Below the pieces are notes generated by a model. It was given only the letters and a program-made list of their open reading frames with translations. It was not told the origin of the DNA and made no database searches. The position numbers and the translations under genes were made by a program. A DNA stretch of 37,566 nt, taken from Treponema sp. (GTDB taxonomy: Bacteria > Spirochaetota > Spirochaetia > Treponematales > Breznakiellaceae). The DNA lies in NCBI GenBank assembly GCA_031276295.1, contig JAISNI010000148.1:1-37566 (forward strand), in the 5' to 3' direction. Position 1 is the first letter of the stretch. Each line of letters begins with the position of its first letter. This document shows positions 8,882 through 17,227 of this stretch, piece by piece.

Positions 8882-10420
8882 TCATTTTACAAGCGATATG
8901 CGGAAGGCCGCGCCGGTCAGATTCCCTCTATCATCAGCAAGGCCGGAGGCAATCTGAAAGGTTGCTACTCCGGTATTGACCGTATTGCCAAGATAACCGC
9001 GGATTTCCACACGACAAGCGGATTCCCAGCGGGGTTCGGGAGGCCGGGTAAAACCGGAATTACGGACATCCCGCGGGGAAAAGGACAGCGCGTTATTGGT
9101 CGCTTCAAAGCGGAATTTATCCATAATAGAAAAGAGATCCACAGAAGCCTCCGGCGATGTATCAAAGTAAAGCTCTATCCAGGTAAAAATCTGCATCTCA
9201 TAAGGGTAGTGATCCGTTTCCTGCGTTATGGGAAGATCGGCAAAAAGAGAAGAAACCGTATAAACTTTCGGCGCTTGTTCCCCAAATTCGACCTTTCCCG
9301 GCGCCATAGGCAGCCTTATCCCCAGAAGCGAAGGAGGCTTGGAATAAGTACCGTTCGCGCGGATCGGGAAACTCTTTATTTCATCGCTTTCATTGCCTGC
9401 CGCGTCCTCAATGCCGGGGTTTATAGTGATAAGGAAACGGCTGCCGAAGGCAGGTTTTTCGGTAAACCGAAAGAGAATTTCCGATGCAAAGCCCGCCCCC
9501 GTTTCAGCCTCCAAAGCCGGCGCTCCCTGGACGCCGATACGGCTGCCCAGGGACCGGACATTTACCGGCTCGGAAAAAACAAGTTTAAGACGGCTGCCGG
9601 CCTCCCAGCCCGAATTCTCCGGGCCGCCGCTTTCAAGATCGCGAAGGGGAAGGACGGCGGCGGGAATACTTTTGGAGGGAATGCCTGAAAAGACCATAGA
9701 AGCGCCAAGGAGGAACGGCTTTGTTTCATCGGCGCCGGTACGGAAACGGCTCTGCCATTCCCTGCCCGCGGTCCTGCCCCGGCTGTCGTAAAGGCTCGAA
9801 GAAACGGTCAGTTTAAATTGCGTATTCTGCGGCCACGGCTCGGCGGGGGTGAAAACCGCGGTTCTGCCTTCATCTCCGGTATGCCAGAGCCCGGTCTGGG
9901 ACGGACTTAGGTTGATGTTATTGATGCAGGCATTGAGGGGAACCGTCCCGGAAAAAAAGAGTCGGAGTTCCCCCCTATCATGCGCCATGACCTCCAGGTC
10001 GGCAGGACTTACCTCAAGGAGAACCGGCCTTTCACCTTCCGCCCTGGTACTGAAACACAGTTCAAATTTTTTATCCAGGGAAAGACCTTCGGTATCGCAG
10101 GCCTCGGTCGATACGGAAAGCACATAATCACGGTTGATCTCCAGGGGAGAAAAGGGATGAAAGGTAAGACGGTTTCCATTCCATGCGTAGGTTCCTTCGC
10201 GGTTCAAACCGTCTTCCGTAAGGGAAAATGCTTTTTCAACGCTCAACCTGTCGGGTTCATGTGAAAAAAGCACGGAGACCGTAATATTCCCGCTCTCAGG
10301 CTGGTAGCCTGTTTCCGGCGTCCATGATTCAATCTCAAAATAATCACCCCTCAGAATATCGCAGGAAGCAAGGAGCAAAAGGACGGCGAAAAGCAGAACC
10401 CTTATACTATACCGTATCAT
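8882..10420 (-). CDS. Ig-like (Big_5-type) repeat lipoprotein 2 of the efflux operon
   Basis: 512 aa. It begins with a lipoprotein signal peptide (LLFAVLLLLASC, lipobox Cys near residue 20). The mature part contains at least three repeats of the pattern of Big_5/SwmB-like Ig folds: Val-Lys/Ser-Val-x-Phe-S followed by a YAWNGNRLTFHPFSPLEINRDYVLSVS-like segment, e.g. VSVLFSHEPD, LRLFFSGTVPL, LKLVFSEPVN. Such domains normally sit in periplasmic or surface beta-sandwich proteins. The start overlaps the stop of the sister lipoprotein by 4 nt. Placement between the fusion-protein gene and the RND genes suggests a role in the assembled pump or in capturing its cargo; this is inference. Big_5-like lipoproteins are not standard partners of tripartite RND pumps. 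Confidence 0.8.
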   Translation of the reverse strand: MIRYSIRVLLFAVLLLLASCDILRGDYFEIESWTPETGYQPESGNITVSVLFSHEPDRLSVEKAFSLTEDGLNREGTYAWNGNRLTFHPFSPLEINRDYVLSVSTEACDTEGLSLDKKFELCFSTRAEGERPVLLEVSPADLEVMAHDRGELRLFFSGTVPLNACINNINLSPSQTGLWHTGDEGRTAVFTPAEPWPQNTQFKLTVSSSLYDSRGRTAGREWQSRFRTGADETKPFLLGASMVFSGIPSKSIPAAVLPLRDLESGGPENSGWEAGSRLKLVFSEPVNVRSLGSRIGVQGAPALEAETGAGFASEILFRFTEKPAFGSRFLITINPGIEDAAGNESDEIKSFPIRANGTYSKPPSLLGIRLPMAPGKVEFGEQAPKVYTVSSLFADLPITQETDHYPYEMQIFTWIELYFDTSPEASVDLFSIMDKFRFEATNNALSFSPRDVRNSGFTRPPEPRWESACRVEIRGYLGNTVNTGVATFQIASGLADDRGNLTGAAFRISLVK

Positions 10421-11883
10421 TTGTTTACCCCCTCAAGGTAGATAGTAACATCCTCTTTAAGATAGGAACCTTTTCCATCCGTGATGCCGGTCCGACCTCC
10501 GGGTACGCTGAGCTTGTAGTAGTGAACTTCACCCGGCTTTCCGGCTTCAAGTCCTTCCCATTCCAGCCGGAGCCCACCGTCCGACCACCGGGCGGAACGG
10601 AGGCTTACCGGATTCAAGGTTCCCGGAAAAAAAACTTCCAGAACGATGCGGAAAGCGGCGTCAAGCATGGCTTCTTCCGTAAAAAGATGAGAAAAGCCGA
10701 TGTCAAGGCCTATCATTCCGTCTTGCGCCTCTTCAACCGGAACTTGCAGCACGGCTCCGATTGCATTTCCTTGTAAGGTATTTCCTCCGTCCGCGGCTAT
10801 CGAGAGGAATTCCAGATAGGGCAAATCCGCGGTAAACGGTCTTTCGTAGTCCGCGCCGATTTTAAGACCGTACCTGTCTTTGGTATCCGCGGAAATGACA
10901 AGCGTGTAAACGGTTTCCGGTTCAGGGTCTTTATCCGGAATAAATACAAAAGATACGGGGCTGAGGAATTCACCCCGGCCTGAAAGGGCAGGTTCAAAGC
11001 GGAGAGAACGGAGCATACTCTCCTCGTCCATTTCTTTATTGAATTCAACGCCTATGCCCTGGGCACTCCCCAGGTCCGTTTCAAGAACCCCGCCCGTCGG
11101 CAGCCATTTCCCGTTGGAGAAGAGCATCGGGTATACGTCAACCGGCTTGGGAAGCAGCGTATCCTTACCGGTGATAAACTGAGCCGACACGGCCTTCGCC
11201 AGAGGAGCGCCCCTCTTGTCAAGGGCCTTATCGGAAATGGTCCAGTGATAGGCCGTCCAGGGTTTCAGCGTACCGGAGAACCGGACGCTCAGCAGGCGAT
11301 CCTCCTCCGCCCAGATAAAGCTGAAATTATCCAGTCCGTCAACGGTGAATGTCCTCTCTACGGAAGCCCTGTCCATAGGTTCAGAGAAGAACAATTCCAC
11401 CGTACAGCCTTCCTCGGCGCTTAGCCCTACAACCCCTCCGTCATCAGGGCTGAACCGGACAAGCATCGGCAAGGCTTCGCGGGAAACGGCAAAGAAGGGA
11501 ATGTACCGCGCTATACGCAATTCCCTACCGTCCAGGGTATCGGCAGTACCGGACAGATTGAGGCCGTAAGGTCGGCCCGGCGACCAGCCTTCAACGGGTC
11601 TATAGTACAGGGTATTCCCTTCCCAGCTTAAATCCCCTTCGACCCGGCCGCCGTTGAAGGCGACATTGACCAGAGCTTCGGCGCCGTTCCTGTCCATTTC
11701 GGTATCAAAACGGAAGACCAGCGGGGTACGGCTATCCTTCAGTACCGTATCCGGCTCCGATGGGTATACGTCCAGGGACACCGGCCTTAAATCCATAAAG
11801 CCGCAACTCAACGGCAGAATAACGCTACAGGCCGCAAGCAGAACGGTGTAAAATAACGCCGGATCAATTAACCGCCTGAACAT
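10417..11883 (-). CDS. Ig-like (Big_5-type) repeat lipoprotein 1 of the efflux operon
   Basis: 488 aa. Signal peptide with lipobox ILPLSC (Cys near residue 27). Repeats resembling Big_5 Ig-like domains follow: TPLVFRFDTEMDRNGAE, CTVELFFSEPMDRASVE and IGVEFNKEMDEESMLRS are three copies of the F-x-x-x-M-D/E strand-turn motif, each followed by an aromatic segment (SWEGNTLYYRPVEGWSPG, SFIWAEEDRLLSVRFSGTL). Its ATG lies 20 nt inside the end of the fusion-protein gene behind a GGGAGGGG site, so it is translationally coupled. It is homologous in style to the next gene but not near-identical. Likely exported and lipid-anchored in the periplasm; function unknown. Confidence 0.8.
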   Translation of the reverse strand: MFRRLIDPALFYTVLLAACSVILPLSCGFMDLRPVSLDVYPSEPDTVLKDSRTPLVFRFDTEMDRNGAEALVNVAFNGGRVEGDLSWEGNTLYYRPVEGWSPGRPYGLNLSGTADTLDGRELRIARYIPFFAVSREALPMLVRFSPDDGGVVGLSAEEGCTVELFFSEPMDRASVERTFTVDGLDNFSFIWAEEDRLLSVRFSGTLKPWTAYHWTISDKALDKRGAPLAKAVSAQFITGKDTLLPKPVDVYPMLFSNGKWLPTGGVLETDLGSAQGIGVEFNKEMDEESMLRSLRFEPALSGRGEFLSPVSFVFIPDKDPEPETVYTLVISADTKDRYGLKIGADYERPFTADLPYLEFLSIAADGGNTLQGNAIGAVLQVPVEEAQDGMIGLDIGFSHLFTEEAMLDAAFRIVLEVFFPGTLNPVSLRSARWSDGGLRLEWEGLEAGKPGEVHYYKLSVPGGRTGITDGKGSYLKEDVTIYLEGVNK

Positions 11884-13240
11884 AAAGCCCCTCCCTCAGT
11901 CCGGTATCAGGCCGGGCTGCAATAACCTCGCCTTGGTCAAGGCCCTCTATGACTTCCCTTTCTTCTCCCAGGGGCTCGCCTATACGGATTTTCCGTTCGG
12001 CAAGGGTATTTCCCTTAATTGTAAAAACCGTCCCCTCCCCGTTCTTCTTGTTGAGCAGGGCGGTTTCTGGTATCACCAGGGTGGGCCGTGCCGGACCCAG
12101 GCTGACGGAAATACGGGCAAACATCCCCGGCTTGACCGGAGGTATATCGGACGTACCGGCAGCCGGCGCAAGGGCCTCGGGGCCCAGGAGCGCGCGGACC
12201 ATAAAGGTAAAGGATTGGCTGTCGGCCTGCGGGGAGATAAGTTCAATCTCACCCTCAAAGCTGCTCCCCGTCCCGTCTATCTTCACCAGGGTCTTCATAC
12301 CCTTTTCAAGCCTGAAAGCCTCGGCCTCTCCTACCGGAAAGATGGCGTAGAGGGATTCGGTATCAATCAGCGTGATTATCTTGTCCTCCCGCTTGAGCCG
12401 TTCGCCCTCTTCGATATATCTGGCGCCTACTATTCCCCCGGCGGGGGATCGTATGGTAAGCGATGCCTCCAGGATACGCGCTGATTCCAGTTCCTTGCCC
12501 GCGGCTTCAAACTGGGCCTCGGCAGCCGCCGCTTCCGCCCTCAGCGTGGAGGTGCTGAGGAGTATCAGGTTCTGAATACGTTCCCCATCATCAGGGGAAA
12601 GAGCGTAACCGGCGGCAAGCAGATCCTCGTCCCGCAGACCTATGCGCTGTATATCAAGCTCAAGCTCCATAAGCCGCAGTTCCTCTTCCCCGCTTTCAAT
12701 ACCGAAACGACCGTTTCTCAGGGCTTCCTCGCTTAAACCGCCTGCTTCAAAGAGGGCCTCTTCCTGTTCCTGCTTACGTTTCTGCTCCGCGAGGCTGCGC
12801 CGCGCCCCGGCAAGCTGGGCACGGCTCCTTTCAAGGTTGAGTATCCGGGCTTCGGCCTGGAACTTCCCCTCCTGCAAGCGGGATTTTGCCAGATCCAGGG
12901 CGGCGCTTGCCTGGCTATGGGCATTGAGGGCGCGTTCCACCGCGAGCCTTACCTGCGGATTCTCCAGAACGGCGATACGCTGGCCTTTAACGATCCGGTC
13001 CCCTTCCCTACAGTACAGCCTGCCCAGTACCGCATCTTCGGGCGCGGCAATATCTATCTTCTTCTGAAAGGAAAGCGTACCGAAACCGTTTATCTCGTCG
13101 GGTATCTCCCGACTGTTCACCAGAACCGCCTGCACCTGCCGGGGCGTCTCTTCCGGCAGCTTATCGGGACTGTTCCCGCATCCGCATAGCAAGAGCAAAA
13201 AAATTACCGGCAGAGGGGGCCGTACAACCGTATCTTTCAT
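11864..13240 (-). CDS. RND membrane-fusion (periplasmic adaptor) lipoprotein
   Basis: 458 aa. Lipobox LLLLCGC near residue 20. Domains in the expected order: barrel-sandwich half (AAPEDAVLGRLYCREGDRIVKGQRIAVLENP), a long alpha-helical hairpin (about residues 95-230, Ala/Glu/Arg-rich), second lipoyl half (LTIRSPAGGIVGARYIEEGERLKREDKIITLID), beta-barrel (LYAIFPVGEAEAFRLEKGMKTLVKID) and membrane-proximal domain (LVIPETALLNKKNGEGTVFTIKGN). This is the HlyD/AcrA plan. It would bridge the RND permeases and the TolC-like protein. The start overlaps the TolC-like stop by 4 nt (ATGA). The hairpin is longer than in short adaptors, in keeping with a TolC partner. Confidence 0.92.
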   Translation of the reverse strand: MKDTVVRPPLPVIFLLLLCGCGNSPDKLPEETPRQVQAVLVNSREIPDEINGFGTLSFQKKIDIAAPEDAVLGRLYCREGDRIVKGQRIAVLENPQVRLAVERALNAHSQASAALDLAKSRLQEGKFQAEARILNLERSRAQLAGARRSLAEQKRKQEQEEALFEAGGLSEEALRNGRFGIESGEEELRLMELELDIQRIGLRDEDLLAAGYALSPDDGERIQNLILLSTSTLRAEAAAAEAQFEAAGKELESARILEASLTIRSPAGGIVGARYIEEGERLKREDKIITLIDTESLYAIFPVGEAEAFRLEKGMKTLVKIDGTGSSFEGEIELISPQADSQSFTFMVRALLGPEALAPAAGTSDIPPVKPGMFARISVSLGPARPTLVIPETALLNKKNGEGTVFTIKGNTLAERKIRIGEPLGEEREVIEGLDQGEVIAARPDTGLREGLYVQAVN

Positions 13241-14637
13241 AGATTACTCCAGGTTTCCGCAAAATAATTCAATTCTCCGGGGCGGAGATTCAGGAATCGT
13301 TCAAGTTCCCGTTCCGCTTCAAGGAGTGCGGACGCCGCTTCCACAGCGGCAATCTCGCTTTGGGTATAATCGAGTTGGGCTTCCATCAGTTCCAGCCGTG
13401 TAAGCTGGCCAAGCCTCAGACGCAGTTCCGAAAGCCGGAGGCGTTCGGCGCCTAATTCAATGGATTCAAGTGCAAGATTCCGTTTTCTTTCCAGCAAACG
13501 GCATTTCTCCACCGCGGTTTCAGCCGCGCGGCCCGCCTGCCTGAATACCGTCTCGTAATTTGTCTTTTCCAATGCCAGGGCAGCCTCCGCAGACTTACGT
13601 GTCAGGGCCTCCGCCGGTTCGGGCAGGGGACTCAGCGTATTCTGTAGACGGGCGTTACGGTCAAAGGGCGGTTCCCAGCCTGCCTGAGCATTCACGGTGG
13701 TGGAAAGAAAGGGCGTCGACAATTCCAGGGTAAGACCTACCGACCAGTTATGCCTGGTAAGGGGATACCGCTGCCCGGTAAGAGCGAAATTTCCGCTTAT
13801 ACGCAGGGTAGGGATCCACGAAATAGACGCGGCCTTCAACTCCGCCTCCTTCTTGCGTACCGCATGCCGCGCTTCGGCTAAACGGGGGCTGTTCTCTTCA
13901 GCCTGCGCCCGTGCGGCCTCTGGGGAGGGCAGCACGCATGTACGCCTGATGTCGACGGTTTCCCCCAGGGGGGGCAATGCTTCAAGGCCAAGGCTTTCCG
14001 CAAACTGCCGTTCTATCTCTTCCAGTTCTATCCCCAGGGAAAGCAATTCAATACGGGCTTCCGATACCGAAATATCCGCATCTATAAGATCCAGCGGCAG
14101 GGCGCGGCCCAGACGCAGTTCTTCGGCAAGGATACGCCGCTGTTCCGACAGTGATTCGAAGGCCGCCCTCCGTATCTTAATGATCTCGCGTGAAGTCAGT
14201 ATCTGCCGGTATGCCGTTATCGCGGCCTCGGCGGTTTCCAGTACCGACATTTCAAGTTGACTCCCGAGCAGGTTAAGTTCCGCCCGTTCCAATTTACGCG
14301 AAAGGCCGGTCCGTCCCCCATCCCAGAGCAGTTGATCCAGGCCGAGGGTATAATTCTTCTGGAATGAATCCGCTGAGGTCTGCGAAAGCCTGTCGTCCTC
14401 GGAAGCTCCGATGCTCAAACGGGGAAAGTACGCGCGCAAACTCAACCTCCACCGGCCCTCCTGTATCTTTTTCTGGGCAAAACCGTTCCGCAATTCGGCG
14501 GAATGGGCGACCGCCAATTCCGCGGCTTCCGCAAAACTTAAAACCCCCCAGGTATGAGGTTCGGCGTAAACCGCTATGCTTGCCGTAAGACAGGCCAGAT
14601 AAAACAACCGTTTTAAAAGTCTTTTCACTACATTCAT
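13237..14637 (-). CDS. TolC-family outer-membrane efflux protein
   Basis: 466 aa. Signal peptide LFYLACLTASIAVYA followed by EPHTWGVLSFAEAAELAVAHSAELRNG, the usual first helix of outer-membrane efflux proteins. Two OEP-like halves are visible: LGLDQLLWDGGRTGLSRKLERAELNLLG near residue 100 and the second half from about residue 250 (SPRLAEARHAVRKKEAELKAASISWIPTLRISGNF), with the repeat of Leu/Arg/Glu-rich helices near the C-terminus (LGAERLRLSELRLRLGQLTRLELMEAQ). It lies 5 nt after the preceding lipoprotein gene and overlaps the fusion-protein gene. It forms the outer-membrane exit duct of this system. Confidence 0.92.
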   Translation of the reverse strand: MNVVKRLLKRLFYLACLTASIAVYAEPHTWGVLSFAEAAELAVAHSAELRNGFAQKKIQEGRWRLSLRAYFPRLSIGASEDDRLSQTSADSFQKNYTLGLDQLLWDGGRTGLSRKLERAELNLLGSQLEMSVLETAEAAITAYRQILTSREIIKIRRAAFESLSEQRRILAEELRLGRALPLDLIDADISVSEARIELLSLGIELEEIERQFAESLGLEALPPLGETVDIRRTCVLPSPEAARAQAEENSPRLAEARHAVRKKEAELKAASISWIPTLRISGNFALTGQRYPLTRHNWSVGLTLELSTPFLSTTVNAQAGWEPPFDRNARLQNTLSPLPEPAEALTRKSAEAALALEKTNYETVFRQAGRAAETAVEKCRLLERKRNLALESIELGAERLRLSELRLRLGQLTRLELMEAQLDYTQSEIAAVEAASALLEAERELERFLNLRPGELNYFAETWSNL

Positions 14638-14642
14638 ACGCG

Positions 14643-15218
14643 TTATTCCTGCAATATCCCTGCCGCTTCATCCGAAAGATCAGACGTTCCTCCGGTTACC
14701 GGTTTCGGTATACTGGCGCCGGTTCTGCGCAGGGCTTTCCCTGTTCGGCGTAAAGCCCGGCGCAACAGTGCCTTCAATGTTTCCGACGAGGAAAAACTTG
14801 CTTTCCCCCGCGAAATAACCTGTCCCGCGGCCAGGGGCATACCTTCCGTACCCGTCCCGTCATCGGGCCGGAGGCGTACCTCTATCGAAAGCGACCGTTC
14901 GCTTCGCCAATCCACGTTGTACTCCCGTTCCCTTGCATAAACGTCCGCGATAAAATCGGTTTTCTCTTCATTCCCGCCCAGTTTCAACCCTATTTCTCCC
15001 ATGAGCAACGGCAGCAAGTCCCCGATTTCCCGTTCAATGCTCAGGGAATTACCTGTTTTTTCCGTTTTTACCGTTCCTAGCCTTACGCTTCCTATAAATT
15101 TCCTACTGCCGGAAAAGGCCCACCCTTGAGAACTGGTACTCTGGCATGAAAACAGCGACAGATGGCCTCCTAAAAGCAAGAGTGCGTATATACAATTCCG
15201 TAAAAAAGAAACATACAT
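14643..15218 (-). CDS. Small lipoprotein of the efflux operon, unrecognised
   Basis: 191 aa from the ATG at 15218. That start is preferred over an upstream TTG (15224) because GGGAGG lies 8 nt before the ATG but only 2 nt before the TTG. A hydrophobic leader ends in LSLFSC, a good lipobox. The mature protein is basic at the C-terminus (LLRRALRRTGKALRRTG) and has a beta-rich middle (SLSIEREIGDLLPLLMGEI, RSERSLSIEVRLRPDDG). No family recognised. It is in the middle of the operon between a TPR-like lipoprotein and the TolC-like gene, so an envelope role tied to the pump is plausible. Confidence 0.7.
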   Translation of the reverse strand: MYVSFLRNCIYALLLLGGHLSLFSCQSTSSQGWAFSGSRKFIGSVRLGTVKTEKTGNSLSIEREIGDLLPLLMGEIGLKLGGNEEKTDFIADVYAREREYNVDWRSERSLSIEVRLRPDDGTGTEGMPLAAGQVISRGKASFSSSETLKALLRRALRRTGKALRRTGASIPKPVTGGTSDLSDEAAGILQE

Positions 15219-15233
15219 TATCAAACCTCCCGT

Positions 15234-15890
15234 TCACTCCCTGGTCATTCTTTCCAGTACGGTTTTTTCCAGATTCTCTATCGCCCTGAAAAGGCTTGAA
15301 TCTTCACGCGCTATGACCTTTGCGCTTCTCAAATCGGCAAGCGCGGCGATCCCGTTTCCCGCTATCCAGCGGTTCTTTGCCCTGTCCAGAAACACAAGGG
15401 CGGTTTCCGATGAAGAGTCCACCGCCCGATCAAGCAAAGCGGCGGCGACTTCCAGCCCCTGGGGGCCCTTTTCGCCCGCAATATCAGCGGCAAGCCGCAG
15501 TGCCCGGATATCCTCAGGATCATCCTGGAGTACGGCCTCAATCAGGGCCTCCGCTTCCCGTATCTGCCCCCGTCCCCTATGGATACGGGCAAGGTAGAGT
15601 CTGGCCTCGGTTCCGGAAGAGCGCAGCGCCAGGGATCGGCGGAAACTCTTCTCGGCCTTTTCATCTTCATTACAGAAGAATTCGGCTTTGCCGCGCAGGG
15701 TAAGCGCCGGCGGAAAATTCTTATCCCCCTCCAGAACGCCGGCCGCTTCCCGGAAACGGCCGTCCGAATAGAACTGCGCGGCGCGGGCATAGCGCAAAAG
15801 GGTCTCCTCATCGGAGCGTATCTGAGGCGAACAGGAAAGACAGGCCGCAAAAAGAAGGATAAACAACAGAAAACTGTATTGTCCTTTCAT
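15234..15890 (-). CDS. TPR-like lipoprotein of the efflux operon
   Basis: 218 aa. Leader FLLFILLFAACLSC gives a lipobox with Cys near residue 20. The mature part is built of helical pairs of TPR type, e.g. LLRYARAAQFYSDGRFREAAGVLEG, GKAEFFCNEDEKAEKSFRRSLALR and LYLARIHRGRGQIREAEALIEAVLQDDPEDIRALR. It would be a periplasmic, lipid-anchored scaffold for protein contacts. Only 2 nt separate it from the upstream gene. TPR lipoproteins are common in treponemes; one inside an RND operon is less usual. Confidence 0.8.
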   Translation of the reverse strand: MKGQYSFLLFILLFAACLSCSPQIRSDEETLLRYARAAQFYSDGRFREAAGVLEGDKNFPPALTLRGKAEFFCNEDEKAEKSFRRSLALRSSGTEARLYLARIHRGRGQIREAEALIEAVLQDDPEDIRALRLAADIAGEKGPQGLEVAAALLDRAVDSSSETALVFLDRAKNRWIAGNGIAALADLRSAKVIAREDSSLFRAIENLEKTVLERMTRE

Positions 15891-15892
15891 CG

Positions 15893-16987
15893 TTATCCCC
15901 TTGAGATATAGGTCAGACGTTCGGCCAGCCTGCCCGCGGCGTTTTTCAGGTTTTCGGTAAAGAAGGCGCGGAATTTCCCCGATGAAACCACCGAACGCAG
16001 GGCGTTGACCGCGTAAACCGTGTAGGGATTCTCGGGCAGGCTTATCAGGGGGAAAAGGCCCGAAAGCAGTTCCGGCGTATCGCGGTTTACCGACTGATTG
16101 ACGATGCTTTCGATCTCGGCCTTGGACCTGATGGCTTCCCCGTCCCCTACCTCAAGGCCGGATACGGCGGCTATGATGCCTCGGCATTCGGCGGCAAAGG
16201 GGCCCTCGGGGGCAAGGTTTATACAGTGTTCCGCATATTCCGCGGCGATAAGCCCCGAAAAACGCCGCGCCCCGCGATACCAGTACTCGGGAAAAAGTTC
16301 GTACCGCGCGCGTATGCCGGCGTATACCGAACGGACAGCCCGCGAATCTTCCCCGTTTTCCAGCGTGCAGACCAGGAAAAGCCAGCGGGAAAAGGCATCA
16401 AACTCTTCCTCAGCCTCATAGACAGGTATGAGCAAGGCGGAGGCCGCGTTCCAGTCCTCCTTTAGAAAGGATTCAAGACCGAGGACAGTCTGTTCCGCCT
16501 GTTTCCGCGCTTCCGCCGATAGACTTAGGCTTAATCCGGGGCCCTTAAAGGCATTCAGAACGTTTTTAAGCCCCTCTATCAGTACCGGTTTCTCTATATT
16601 TCCATAGCCGTAAGCCCAGGACAGCTCTTTAAATGCCGCTACCACCGCGCCCGCATAGTCCCCGGCCTTCTCCCGCAGATTGGATTCCGCAAGGGCCATC
16701 CCCTGAGTATAGGCGCCCGATCTTTCAAGTTCCGCCATCTGATCCAGTATGTCCCTTTCCTCATCGTTTAAATTGAGGAAGAAAGATACCTGCACGGCCT
16801 CTTCTGCAAGCTTATCCGCTCCAAGGGCCGGCGTTTCCGCCCCGCCTGATCCGTCCGTACCGGACAGGGAGTGTAGCGCCGTGTCCTGCCCTGCGCGCGC
16901 GGGATCGGTCCCCCTGGCGCATCCTGAAACGGCCTGAAAGATAAGCGCCGCAAGCACAACCCTTACAAGCCGGCAATGAATATCCAT
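15893..16987 (-). CDS. Helical lipoprotein, first gene of the efflux operon
   Basis: 364 aa. Leader VVLAALIFQAVSGC is a lipobox. The remainder is mainly helical (MAELERSGAYTQGMALAESNLREK, AAFKELSWAYGYG, SALLIPVYEAEEEFDAFSRWLFLVCTLE), reminiscent of TPR/solenoid repeats without clean TPR consensus. The ATG is backed by GGAGG with a 6-nt gap. It heads the nine-gene operon. I do not recognise the family. The upstream spacer (16988-17227) is very AT-rich; I see no convincing -35/-10 pair there. Confidence 0.75.
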   Translation of the reverse strand: MDIHCRLVRVVLAALIFQAVSGCARGTDPARAGQDTALHSLSGTDGSGGAETPALGADKLAEEAVQVSFFLNLNDEERDILDQMAELERSGAYTQGMALAESNLREKAGDYAGAVVAAFKELSWAYGYGNIEKPVLIEGLKNVLNAFKGPGLSLSLSAEARKQAEQTVLGLESFLKEDWNAASALLIPVYEAEEEFDAFSRWLFLVCTLENGEDSRAVRSVYAGIRARYELFPEYWYRGARRFSGLIAAEYAEHCINLAPEGPFAAECRGIIAAVSGLEVGDGEAIRSKAEIESIVNQSVNRDTPELLSGLFPLISLPENPYTVYAVNALRSVVSSGKFRAFFTENLKNAAGRLAERLTYISRG

Positions 16988-17006
16988 AATTACCTCCGGT
17001 TTTTCC

Positions 17007-17074
17007 CCGAAATTTTTTTCGGAATATTTACCCTCTATATGGGGTCTACCCGCCGTTTTGCTTTAGTCAAAACG
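17007..17074. promoter_or_regulatory. Two palindromes upstream of the efflux operon (possible operators)
   Basis: In the AT-rich spacer before the first operon gene, CGTTTTG/CAAAACG (17054-17060 with 17068-17074, 7 bp, 7-nt loop) and CCGAAA/TTTCGG (17007-17012 with 17017-17022) form inverted repeats. On the plus strand the first is followed by a T8 run, which would make it a terminator against antisense reading; on the minus strand it would be in the operon's promoter or leader. Regulator binding sites are possible but unproven. The rest of 16988-17227 shows only AT-rich sequence. Confidence 0.35.
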
Positions 17075-17227
17075 AATTTTTTTTAAAAATTTTCAAAAAA
17101 AAGAGGAAATTCAAAAATGGTTATTAAGAATAAGAATTAAGATTTTATATTTAGATTAAATAGAAACAGATAATGCAGTTAAAACGAAGCGTAAGTATAC
17201 CGGCGAATCGGGCGCTATCCCGAAAAC

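Noticed and set aside
8825-9688. 287-codon plus-strand open frame opposite an Ig-like lipoprotein
   Set aside because: Opposite a gene with lipobox, repeats and coupled neighbours; the product is basic and low in pattern, as expected for antisense of GC-rich DNA.
17035-17070. TTGACT (17065-17070) with CATATA/TATAGA as promoter of the efflux operon
   Set aside because: The spacing is 23-25 bp, too long for a sigma-70 promoter; the only 16-bp alternative (TAGACC) matches poorly.
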